Of a stretch of DNA of 64,000 nt, positions 18,979-26,759 are shown in pieces. The translations under genes and the position numbers were made by a program. The DNA comes from an uncultured Gemmiger sp. (lineage in GTDB: Bacteria > Bacillota > Clostridia > Oscillospirales > Ruminococcaceae): NCBI RefSeq assembly GCF_934561205.1, contig NZ_CAKTFU010000007.1, positions 1 through 64,000 on the forward strand, written 5' to 3'. Within the stretch, counting starts at the first letter, position 1. Each line of letters opens with the position of its first letter. The notes below the pieces were generated by a model. The model searched no databases. It was not told the DNA's origin and worked only from the letters and a program-made list of their open reading frames with translations.

Positions 18979-18999
18979 TCTGCGCGCGGCGCGCGCAGA
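18979..18999. terminator. GC-rich hairpin after purL (weak terminator candidate)
   Basis: TCTGCGCGC-GGC-GCGCGCAGA is a perfect inverted repeat 31 bp after purL. The following sequence has only a short T stretch, so termination may be partial and some transcripts may continue into purB. Confidence 0.4.
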
Positions 19000-19038
19000 T
19001 TTCTGAAAAACGCTCTTTTCTGATTCCGCATTGTATGG

Positions 19039-19044
19039 TATACT
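19039..19044 (+). promoter_or_regulatory. Possible -10 element of purB
   Basis: TATACT preceded at 17 bp by a poor -35 (TTTTCT). It lies 85 bp before purB and suggests purB has its own promoter. Confidence 0.35.
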
Positions 19045-19129
19045 TGCTAACAGGTAAACGATACCCAAACACCCTTGCAGAGTTGCGCCCCCCTACCCCA
19101 AACTCTGACAAAACCTCGGAGGTTCTATC

Positions 19130-20566
19130 ATGTCTGAGCATAACCGTTATATTTCCCCCTTCTCCACCCGCTATTCCTCGGACGAGATGCAGTACATCTT
19201 CTCAGAGGATAACAAGTTCCGCACCTGGCGCAGACTGTGGATCGCGCTGGCTAAGGCGGAGCAGAAGCAGGGTCTTGCCATCACCGATGCCCAAATTGCC
19301 GAGCTGGAAGCCCACAAGGACGACATCAACTATGCCGATGCCATCGCCCGCGAAAAGCTGGTGCGCCATGACGTCATGAGCCACGTCTACGCCTACGGTC
19401 TGCAATGCCCCACCGCCAAGGGTATCATCCACTTGGGCGCTACCAGCTGCTATGTAGGCGACAACACTGATGTTATCATTATGCGTCAGGGCTTGCAGCT
19501 GGTGCGCAAAAAGCTCATCGGTGTGCTGGCCAACCTGGCCGCGTTTGCCGACCAATACAAGGATATGCCCTGCCTGGCCTACACCCACTGCCAGCCCGCC
19601 CAGCTTACCACCGTGGGCAAGCGCGCCACGCTGTGGATGAACGAGTTCTTCATGGATTTGGAGGAGATCGACCACCAGATCGATCGGCTGGCGCTGCGCG
19701 GTGTCAAGGGTACCACCGGCACCCAGGCCAGCTTTGTGGAGCTGTTCAACGGCGATTCTGCCAAGATCAAGGCGGTTGAGGCCGATGTCTGCGCCCAGAT
19801 GGGCTTTGCCAAGGTCGTGCCTGTGTGCGGCCAGACCTACAGCCGCAAGGTGGACTACAACGTGCTGTCCGCTGTGGCGGGGCTGGCGCAGTCCGCCATG
19901 AAGATGGCCACCGACATCCGCCTGCTGGCCAACTTCAAGGAGATGGAGGAGCCGTTTGAGAAAAACCAGATCGGTTCCTCCGCCATGCCCTACAAGCGCA
20001 ACCCCATGCGCTGCGAGCGCATCTGCGCCCTGAGCCGCTACCTGATGGTCGATGTGCTGAACCCCGCCATGACCAGCGGCACCCAGTGGTTTGAGCGCAC
20101 GCTGGATGACTCTGCCAACAAGCGCATTGCCATGGCAGAGGGTTTCCTGGCCGCCGACGCCATTTTGAACATTCTGCTGAACGTTTCCGACGGTCTGGTC
20201 GTCTACCCCAAGGTCGTGCGCGCCCGCGTCATGGCAGAGCTGCCCTTTATGGCCAGCGAAAACATTATGATGAAGGCCGTCAAAAAGGGCGGCGACCGTC
20301 AGGAGCTGCATGAGCGTCTGCGCGGGCACGCCGTGGCTGCCGCTGCGGTTGTCAAGCAGGAGGGTCTGCCCAACGATATGATCGCCCGCGTCGAAGCCGA
20401 CCCCGCCTTTGGCCTGACCCGTGAGGAGATCGAGGCCGAGCTTAGCCCCGAAGCCTTTACCGGCCGCAGCGCCGAGCAGGTCACCGAGTTCCTGCACGAT
20501 GTTATCCGCCCCGTGCTGGACGCCAACCAAGAGGACTTGGGTCAGCACGTTGAGCTGAACGTCTGA
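19130..20566 (+). CDS. purB: Adenylosuccinate lyase
   Basis: Acts twice in purine synthesis (SAICAR to AICAR; adenylosuccinate to AMP). It has 478 residues of the fumarase/aspartase superfamily, and the signature loop GSSAMPYKRNPMRCE is clear. Other blocks are HDVMSHVYAYG, HLGATSCYVGDN, YTHCQPAQLTT and GVKGTTGTQASF. It is separated from purL by 183 bp with its own possible promoter, and is followed by a strong terminator. Confidence 0.97.
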   Translation: MSEHNRYISPFSTRYSSDEMQYIFSEDNKFRTWRRLWIALAKAEQKQGLAITDAQIAELEAHKDDINYADAIAREKLVRHDVMSHVYAYGLQCPTAKGIIHLGATSCYVGDNTDVIIMRQGLQLVRKKLIGVLANLAAFADQYKDMPCLAYTHCQPAQLTTVGKRATLWMNEFFMDLEEIDHQIDRLALRGVKGTTGTQASFVELFNGDSAKIKAVEADVCAQMGFAKVVPVCGQTYSRKVDYNVLSAVAGLAQSAMKMATDIRLLANFKEMEEPFEKNQIGSSAMPYKRNPMRCERICALSRYLMVDVLNPAMTSGTQWFERTLDDSANKRIAMAEGFLAADAILNILLNVSDGLVVYPKVVRARVMAELPFMASENIMMKAVKKGGDRQELHERLRGHAVAAAAVVKQEGLPNDMIARVEADPAFGLTREEIEAELSPEAFTGRSAEQVTEFLHDVIRPVLDANQEDLGQHVELNV

Positions 20567-20580
20567 TTTTTCCGTAAACG

Positions 20581-20619
20581 AATCGCCCCGCCGCAAATTT
20601 GCGGCGGGGCGATTTTTTG
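20581..20619. terminator. Bidirectional terminator between purB and ftsQ
   Basis: AATCGCCCCGCCGCAAA / TTTGCGGCGGGGCGATT with T and A runs on both sides serves the convergent genes. Confidence 0.92.
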
Positions 20620-20630
20620 TAAACAATGCT

Positions 20631-21791
20631 TTACGGCGCGGTGCCGGGGTCAAAATAGGCTTTGATGCTGCCGTCCGATTCTGTCATGCTGACATCCAGC
20701 GTGCCGCGGTCGGCGGGCAGCAGCCCCTCGTCAGGGTCGGTCAATGCCACGGCGGCCAGGCGCAGCTTGTATTCCATATTGGTATCGTTGCCCAAAATGA
20801 CCCGCACACGGTCCTGGTACACGACGCTGATGCGGCTTAAATCGGCAATATCCACGGCGGTGATGCCGTCAAACAGGTCTTTTTCGTGCAGCTCGGTCAG
20901 CAGGGTTTGCAGCACCTCGGGCGCGGGGGTTTGCAGGTAGACGACCTCCGGCGCGGCGGTGGCCGTCGGCGTGGGCGTGGGTTCGGCGGTATCCCCGCTT
21001 GCGGCGGCTTGTTCGGGCGCATCCAGCAGCGAATTGTAGCTGGCAGGTTCAACGTAGGTGCCCACCTGCGGGTCAAAGGTATCGTCCAGCGTCATCGAAA
21101 GTGAGAGCATCCCGTCGGGACGGCTGTCGGCCAGGCGCAGAATTTTCAGCCTGTCACTCAAAATCGCCCAGCCGCCGTCATAGGGCACGGCAAAACGCTC
21201 GGTGGCAGGTTCCACCTTGACGACCACAGTGCCCGGCAGCTGGATATCCACCTGCACACGGTCGAGGTACGGCAGCGCAAGAGAAAGCTCCTGCGTCTTG
21301 GCGGCGGTGGAAAAGCCGAACAGGTTGCTGTCCTGCTCGATTTGCAGGGCGTTCAGGATATCCTCCCCCGAATAGATGCCTGTGTCGGCGGGGGTGGTGC
21401 GGTCAAAATTTTCGATGCGGAACGCCGTGACCTTGAACAGCAAATTGACCGACAGCAGCACGGCGGCGGCCAGCACCGCCAGCACGGCCAGCACACCCAG
21501 CATACGGCGGCGACGGCGGCGGCGCAGCTGCTCGGCCTGGGTGACGCGGCGCTGCTTTTTTGGTGCGCCGGGTCGGTAGCCGGGCTTTTGCGGGTTCAGC
21601 TGGTTTTGCGGGCGCGGCGGAGTCTGCTGCGGGCGGGACGGCGCTTGTTGGGGGCGCGGCGGGGTTCGGGCGGGGCGCGGTGCGCTTTGCGCGGCACGGC
21701 GCGGCGGCGAGGTCGCTTTTTGCAGCCCCACGCGGCTGCCCAGGCTGCGTTTTTTGTTGGCGGAGCCGTTGTTTCGGCGGTCATTCCCCAT
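20631..21791 (-). CDS. ftsQ: Cell division protein FtsQ/DivIB
   Basis: A bitopic divisome protein of 386 residues. A long basic cytoplasmic tail rich in Pro, Arg and Gln (residues 1-92) leads to a poly-Arg stretch and one membrane helix (about 96-118). A POTRA-like domain follows (FRIENFDRTTPADTGIYSG, then LPYLDRVQVDIQLPGTVVVKV) and an FtsQ beta domain interrupted by a Pro/Thr linker (PTPTPTATAAPEV). The tail is unusually long and low in complexity. It is the last gene of the dcw cluster here, directly after murG. Confidence 0.88.
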   Translation of the reverse strand: MGNDRRNNGSANKKRSLGSRVGLQKATSPPRRAAQSAPRPARTPPRPQQAPSRPQQTPPRPQNQLNPQKPGYRPGAPKKQRRVTQAEQLRRRRRRRMLGVLAVLAVLAAAVLLSVNLLFKVTAFRIENFDRTTPADTGIYSGEDILNALQIEQDSNLFGFSTAAKTQELSLALPYLDRVQVDIQLPGTVVVKVEPATERFAVPYDGGWAILSDRLKILRLADSRPDGMLSLSMTLDDTFDPQVGTYVEPASYNSLLDAPEQAAASGDTAEPTPTPTATAAPEVVYLQTPAPEVLQTLLTELHEKDLFDGITAVDIADLSRISVVYQDRVRVILGNDTNMEYKLRLAAVALTDPDEGLLPADRGTLDVSMTESDGSIKAYFDPGTAP

Positions 21792-21813
21792 ATTGCGGCT
21801 CCTCCTTTTGGAT

Positions 21814-22929
21814 TTATTGCATCAGTTCCAGTAATTTTTCGGTAATCAGTTCCAGACTGCGGGGGTTGCCCACGGCCTTGGCATTTTGCCCCATGGCGGC
21901 CAGCTTGCCGGGTTCGGCCAGCAGCTTTTGCACAGTGTCCGCCAGCAGCTGCCCGGTGAGGTTTTTCTCCTCAATGACGATGGCGGCGCCGGCATTTTGC
22001 AGCTCCAGCGCGTTATAATACTGGTGATTTTCTGCCACGTTGGGGCTGGGGATCAAAATGGACGCCCGCCCCACAGCCTCCAGCTCGGCCAAGGTCAGCG
22101 CACCCGAGCGCGCAATGACCAAATCGGCAGCCGCCAGCATCTGGGGCATATTGTTGATGTAGGGCATGACCTGCAGGTTTTCACCGGGGGCAAAGCCCTT
22201 TTCTTTTTGCAGGCGCTCAAACAGTGCCACGCCGCGCTTGCCTGTGGCGTGCAGGTGCAGCACATCGGCGTGGGTGTCGGCCTCCCACTTGCAGAGGTCG
22301 GCCACCACCTCGTTGACGCGGTCGGCACCCAAGCTGCCGCCAAAGCTGACAATGACGGTGCGCTGCCCCGCATTCAGATTGCGGCGGGCGGTCTCGCGGT
22401 CGGCAGACAGGATTTCAGGCCGCACGGGGTTGCCCACGACCAGCGTTTTTTCGGGCGCGCCGAGCTTTTCCACCGCGTCGGCGCTGGCGGCAAAGATGAT
22501 GTCCACGTCCTTCGCCAGCAGCTTGTTGGTCACGCCGGGGAAGGCGTTCTGCTCGTCAATGGCGGTCTTGATGCCGCGCCTGGCGGCGGCGCGCACGATC
22601 GGCCCGCTGACATAGCCGCCGCAGCCGATGACCAAATCCGGCGATACTTCGTTGAGGATTTTTTGTGTGCGCGGGCCGGACAGTGCCAGATGCCACAGTG
22701 CCACCACATTGCGCACGATGTTTTCGGGCGTGATGCGGCGCTGAAAGCCGTTGATCTCAATGTGGTGGAAGGGATACCCCGCCTTGGTGACAAGGCCGTA
22801 CTCCATCCCCTCTCTGCGCCCGGCAAAGTGAATTTCCGCCGTGGGGTCGGCGGCTTTCAGCGCACCGGCAATGGCCAGCGCCGGGTTGATGTGTCCGGCG
22901 GTGCCGCCGGCGGCAATCAAAACACGCAT
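21814..22929 (-). CDS. murG: Lipid II synthase (UDP-GlcNAc:undecaprenyl-PP-MurNAc-pentapeptide GlcNAc transferase)
   Basis: GT28 glycosyltransferase converting lipid I to lipid II at the inner membrane face. It has 371 residues. Signature blocks are AGGTAGHINPALA, GCGGYVSGP, SFGGSLGADRVNE and the donor-site motif SGALTLAELEAVGRASILIP. It lies 12 bp after ftsW and 22 bp before ftsQ. Confidence 0.97.
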   Translation of the reverse strand: MRVLIAAGGTAGHINPALAIAGALKAADPTAEIHFAGRREGMEYGLVTKAGYPFHHIEINGFQRRITPENIVRNVVALWHLALSGPRTQKILNEVSPDLVIGCGGYVSGPIVRAAARRGIKTAIDEQNAFPGVTNKLLAKDVDIIFAASADAVEKLGAPEKTLVVGNPVRPEILSADRETARRNLNAGQRTVIVSFGGSLGADRVNEVVADLCKWEADTHADVLHLHATGKRGVALFERLQKEKGFAPGENLQVMPYINNMPQMLAAADLVIARSGALTLAELEAVGRASILIPSPNVAENHQYYNALELQNAGAAIVIEEKNLTGQLLADTVQKLLAEPGKLAAMGQNAKAVGNPRSLELITEKLLELMQ

Positions 22930-22941
22930 AGTTACACCTCG

Positions 22942-24264
22942 TTAAGCTTGATGTCCGGCGGCAGGCTTGCGGTAGACGCGGCGCTGCCCCAGCACCTTTT
23001 CGGTTTCGGCGCGCTCCTGCTTGCGGCGCGCGGCCTCGCGGGCGTTGCCGGCCCGCGATATACTGAGCAGGACGCCCATTTCACCCAACAGTATCAGCAA
23101 ACTGGTGCCGCCGTAGGAAAAGAACGGCAGACCGATGCCGGTGTTGGGCAAAAGCGCCGTGTTGACGCCGATATGCCAGAATACCTGCCACGCGATCTGC
23201 GAGATAATGCCGATGCCCAACAGCGTGCCGAAATAATCCGGCGAGCGCAGCGCAATAAAAATGCCCTGCAAGATCAAGGCCGCAAACAGCAGAATGACCG
23301 CCACGGCGCCGATATAGCCCAGTTCCTCGCAGACGATGGCATAGATAAAGTCGTTTTCGGCGTAGGGCAGCCACTGGTGCTTTTGCACGCTGTTGCCGAT
23401 GCCCACGCCGAACAGCCGCCCGCTGGCAATGGCGTAAATGCCCTGCCGCGTCTGGTAGCCCATACCGGCGGTGCTCGAGGGGGTCAGGCCGAAGGCTGCG
23501 CCCAGACGCACCGACTCGTAGCCCTTTTTGGTTTGGGTCAGGTAGTACAGATACGCCGCCGCCGCGCAGCCCGCCGTCGGTATGGCCATCGGCCACCAGC
23601 GCATACCCGTGCCCGAACAAAAGATGACGGTGCCCAAAATCAGCAGCATCAGCGCCATGCCGGAGCTGTGCTTTTGGAAGAACATAAGCACCAGAATGGG
23701 CAAAATGGGCAAAACCGGCTGAACCAGGCCATAGTAAAAGGTGGTGTTTTTATCGCGGTTGCGGTCGATGATATCCGCCGCGCACAGCATGACCGAGAAT
23801 TTGGCCAGCTCCGACGGCTGAATGGAAATACCAAACACATACGCCCAGCGGTAGGTGCCGTTGGTGTCGTCCTTGGTGAAAAACGCGGCGATGATCATCA
23901 GAATTATGGTCACGATATACAGCGCCGTTTTGCCGTAGCGCAGGGCGCGGTAGTTGATGCGCGAAATGCCCAGCATGGCGACAAAGCCCACCACGGCGAT
24001 CATAAACTGGGGACCGATATAGTGGTAGATATCCTTGTATTTGCTGTTGTATCCGCTGGAATAGCTGGCCGAAAACAGCATGACCAGCCCAAACACCAGC
24101 GTGACCGCCAGCGTGGCGACAAAGCCCCAGGAGACCGGCCCGCGGTCCTTTTTGGGCAGAGAAATTTGCAGCAGCATACGCAGGATGTTGCCCACCGTGC
24201 GGTCTGCCAGCAGACAGAGCATCTGCCACAGCAGGGCGAGGGCGCTTTGGTTTTGCGGTTCCAT
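22942..24264 (-). CDS. ftsW: SEDS peptidoglycan polymerase FtsW
   Basis: A polytopic protein of 440 residues with about ten helices. SEDS family blocks include GTYRWAYVFGISIQPSELAK, the PYAENDFIYAIVCEELGYIG loop and NTGIGLPFFSYGGTSLL. It polymerises septal glycan from lipid II with its partner class B PBP. Assignment to FtsW rather than RodA or SpoVE rests on its dcw position between mraY and murG; a second SEDS gene is at 39856-41019. AAAGGAG precedes the ATG. It has a longer cytoplasmic N-terminus (about 45 residues) and a basic C-terminal tail. Confidence 0.92.
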   Translation of the reverse strand: MEPQNQSALALLWQMLCLLADRTVGNILRMLLQISLPKKDRGPVSWGFVATLAVTLVFGLVMLFSASYSSGYNSKYKDIYHYIGPQFMIAVVGFVAMLGISRINYRALRYGKTALYIVTIILMIIAAFFTKDDTNGTYRWAYVFGISIQPSELAKFSVMLCAADIIDRNRDKNTTFYYGLVQPVLPILPILVLMFFQKHSSGMALMLLILGTVIFCSGTGMRWWPMAIPTAGCAAAAYLYYLTQTKKGYESVRLGAAFGLTPSSTAGMGYQTRQGIYAIASGRLFGVGIGNSVQKHQWLPYAENDFIYAIVCEELGYIGAVAVILLFAALILQGIFIALRSPDYFGTLLGIGIISQIAWQVFWHIGVNTALLPNTGIGLPFFSYGGTSLLILLGEMGVLLSISRAGNAREAARRKQERAETEKVLGQRRVYRKPAAGHQA

Positions 24265-24309
24265 GGCTTGTCAGCTCCTTTCAGGGGGAATGTACGCGGT
24301 TACGCCGCG

Positions 24310-25323
24310 TCAGACGATGCAGATGTACAGAAGGCCCAGCGCCGCGCCGATGGCACCGATCAGGGCAAAAAAGCCGTCGATCTTGACTTCGTTCCAGCCG
24401 CGCAGTTCAAAGGCGTGGTGGATGGGCGTCATGCGGAAAATGCGCTTGCCGTGGGTGGCCTTGAAGTAGGCACGCTGGATCACCACGGTCATGGCGTCCC
24501 AGATGTAAACGATGCCGAAAAACAGCACCAGCTCGGGGCGGTCCATCACAAAGGCCAGCGCCGTGACCAACCCGCCGAAGAACATACTGCCGGTATCGCC
24601 CATAAAGACCTTGGCGGGGTAGAAATTCCAGACCAGAAAGCCCACGCAGGCCCCGGCGGCGGCTGCCGCCAGCAGCGAAACATGGATAAAGCCCAGCAGG
24701 CTGCCCGCCAGCAGGTAGCCGATCATCGACACAAAGGTCACGCCCGTGCAAAGACCGTCCAACCCGTCGGTCAGGTTGACGGCATTGACCAAAAAGATAA
24801 TGCCAAAAAACGCGATGGGATAGTACAAAATGCCCAGATTCACCGCGCCCGCCACGGGAAACATGACCGTGGTGGACATCAGCCCCAGGGCGCGCAGCCC
24901 CAGCATGAACACACCTGTGACGACGACCTGCATAATGATTTTCTGCACAGGCGTAAGACCCAGGTTGCGGTGCTTGGCGACCTTGATAAAGTCATCCAAA
25001 AAGCCGATCAATCCGCTGCCCAGCGCCAAGAACAGCACCAGCAAAATGGCGTGCAGATGGCTTGCGCTGAACACACCGGCCTCCTTGCGGGCAAAGCCCA
25101 GCCATGCCGCGCCGACTGCGACCAGAATGCCAAAGATAAAGCACAGCCCGCCCATGGTGGGGGTGCCGTTTTTCTTGCTGTGCCAGGTGGGGCCTTCCTC
25201 TCGGATGGTCTGCCCGAAGTGCAGCTTGTGCAGGGCGGGTATCAAAAAGTAGCCGGTAACGGCGGTGACGAGAAAGCCGAACAAGGCGGCGGTCGCCAGC
25301 ATCAGGGAAACTGTCTGTTCCAC
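24310..25323 (-). CDS. mraY: Phospho-MurNAc-pentapeptide transferase
   Basis: Integral membrane enzyme making lipid I. It has 337 residues and ten predicted helices. Catalytic motifs are LVNAVNLTDGLDGL, FMGDTGSMFFGG and the PIHHAFELRGWNE loop. I choose the GTG at 25323, because GGAGG lies 7 nt before it. The upstream GTG at 25344 would place that ribosome site inside the gene. It follows murF closely; murD, which often comes next, is missing. Confidence 0.95.
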   Translation of the reverse strand: MEQTVSLMLATAALFGFLVTAVTGYFLIPALHKLHFGQTIREEGPTWHSKKNGTPTMGGLCFIFGILVAVGAAWLGFARKEAGVFSASHLHAILLVLFLALGSGLIGFLDDFIKVAKHRNLGLTPVQKIIMQVVVTGVFMLGLRALGLMSTTVMFPVAGAVNLGILYYPIAFFGIIFLVNAVNLTDGLDGLCTGVTFVSMIGYLLAGSLLGFIHVSLLAAAAAGACVGFLVWNFYPAKVFMGDTGSMFFGGLVTALAFVMDRPELVLFFGIVYIWDAMTVVIQRAYFKATHGKRIFRMTPIHHAFELRGWNEVKIDGFFALIGAIGAALGLLYICIV

Positions 25324-25374
25324 TAGGGATTCCTCCAAATTCACAAAGCGCGGGGCACCTTGCCCGCCCCTGTG

Positions 25375-26736
25375 TTATTTTTGGGCATCGGCATAGAAAC
25401 GCTGCAAAAGCGTTTCCAGCCCCATGGCGTGGCTGGCCTTGGCCAGCAGCGCGTCACCGGGGTGCACAGATTGCCGTAAACATTGTAGCACTTCCTGCTC
25501 GGTTTGGCAATGCACGGTTGTTACACCCTTTGCCTTGGCGGCCTCGGCCATGGCGGCGCTGTGGGGGCCGTAGGCAATCAGTAAATCGACGCCTGCCTCC
25601 CCTGCCCAGACACCCGCATCGCGGTGGCCCTGCTCGCTGGCAGAGCCAAGCTCCAGCATATCGCCCAGCAGGGCAATTTTGCGGGGGTTGGGCAGTTCGC
25701 CCAACACCGAGAGGGCAGCCTTCATGCTGTCGGGGCTGGCGTTGTAGCAGTCCTCAATGACGGTGATGCCGTTCTTTTCGACAATATTCTGGCGCATACC
25801 CGTGGTCTGGTAACGGCTGAGTGCGGCGGCGCACTTGGCAGCGTCCAGCCCCAGGCGGGTGGCGGCGGTGTAGGCGGCCAGCGCATCGTACACGGTGTGC
25901 CGCCCCACGGTGGGGATGCTCACAGCAAAGCGGCCGTGTTCGGCGTCCGCCAGCGTAAAGCGGGTGCCGCCCGCCACGGTGGTGATATCCAGTGCGCGGA
26001 CATCGGCTTCGGGCGCGTCGATGCCGAACCAGACGGCGCGCAGCCGCGGCGGCACGTTGGCGGTGGGCAGCAGGTCGTCGTCGGCGTTCAGCACCAGCGG
26101 CGCGCCGTCGGGCAGCCCTGCGCAGATCTCCATCTTCGCTTTCAGTATATTCTCCCGCGTGCCGAGATTTTCCAGATGGGACACGCCGATCAGCGTAATA
26201 ATGGCGGCAGAGGGGCGGGCACAGCGGGTCAGGCGCTCAATCTCACCCGCATGGTCCATGCCCATTTCCACCACAGCGTACTCGGTGTCGGCGGTCAGGC
26301 GGAACAGCGTGTTGGGCACGCCGATGTCGTTGTTCTGGTTGCCCTCGGTCTTTAAGGTGTTGCCGAAGGCCGACAGCACTGCGTAGCAAAACTCCTTGGT
26401 GGTGGTCTTGCCCACGCTGCCGGTGACGCCGATCATACGCGGGCTGAACAGCATACGGTAGTTGGACGCCATGCGCACCATGGCCAGGGCGCTGTCCTGC
26501 ACAAGGACGGTGCGGTTTTCGGGCACACCGGGCACGGGGTGGTTGGCGATGATATACGCCGCGCCGTTTTGGTAGGCGGCGGCGGCAAAGTCGTGGCCGT
26601 CCACTCGCTCGCCCGCAAAGCAGACAAAGACACAGCCCGGCTGCACCTTGCGGCTGTCGGTAACAACGGCGGTAACGGGCACAGGCTCGGCCAGCGTCAG
26701 CCCCGCCAGCAATTCATTGGCATGGATGGTTTGCAT
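25375..26736 (-). CDS. murF: UDP-MurNAc-tripeptide-D-Ala-D-Ala ligase
   Basis: Adds D-Ala-D-Ala to the muropeptide. A Mur ligase of 453 residues: N-terminal UDP-binding domain (VVTDSRKVQPGCVFVCF), central ATPase with P-loop GVTGSVGKTTTKE and VVEMGMDHAGEIERL, and a C-terminal domain with DCYNASPDSMKAAL. The start at 26736 is set by AAAGGAGG; a longer open reading to 27090 is antisense noise over the PBP gene. It directly follows the PBP gene, with no murE between. Confidence 0.96.
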   Translation of the reverse strand: MQTIHANELLAGLTLAEPVPVTAVVTDSRKVQPGCVFVCFAGERVDGHDFAAAAYQNGAAYIIANHPVPGVPENRTVLVQDSALAMVRMASNYRMLFSPRMIGVTGSVGKTTTKEFCYAVLSAFGNTLKTEGNQNNDIGVPNTLFRLTADTEYAVVEMGMDHAGEIERLTRCARPSAAIITLIGVSHLENLGTRENILKAKMEICAGLPDGAPLVLNADDDLLPTANVPPRLRAVWFGIDAPEADVRALDITTVAGGTRFTLADAEHGRFAVSIPTVGRHTVYDALAAYTAATRLGLDAAKCAAALSRYQTTGMRQNIVEKNGITVIEDCYNASPDSMKAALSVLGELPNPRKIALLGDMLELGSASEQGHRDAGVWAGEAGVDLLIAYGPHSAAMAEAAKAKGVTTVHCQTEQEVLQCLRQSVHPGDALLAKASHAMGLETLLQRFYADAQK

Positions 26737-26759
26737 GATTTGTTGCCTCCTTTGGCAAT

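Noticed and set aside
16734..19031. A 765-codon open frame on the minus strand
   Set aside because: Antisense to purL with no recognisable domain; GC-rich shadow frame.
21886..25326. A 1146-codon open frame on the plus strand
   Set aside because: It is antisense to murG, ftsW and mraY, which carry full family motifs. The translation is rich in His, Gln, Gly and Arg, as expected for the shadow frame of GC-rich codons.
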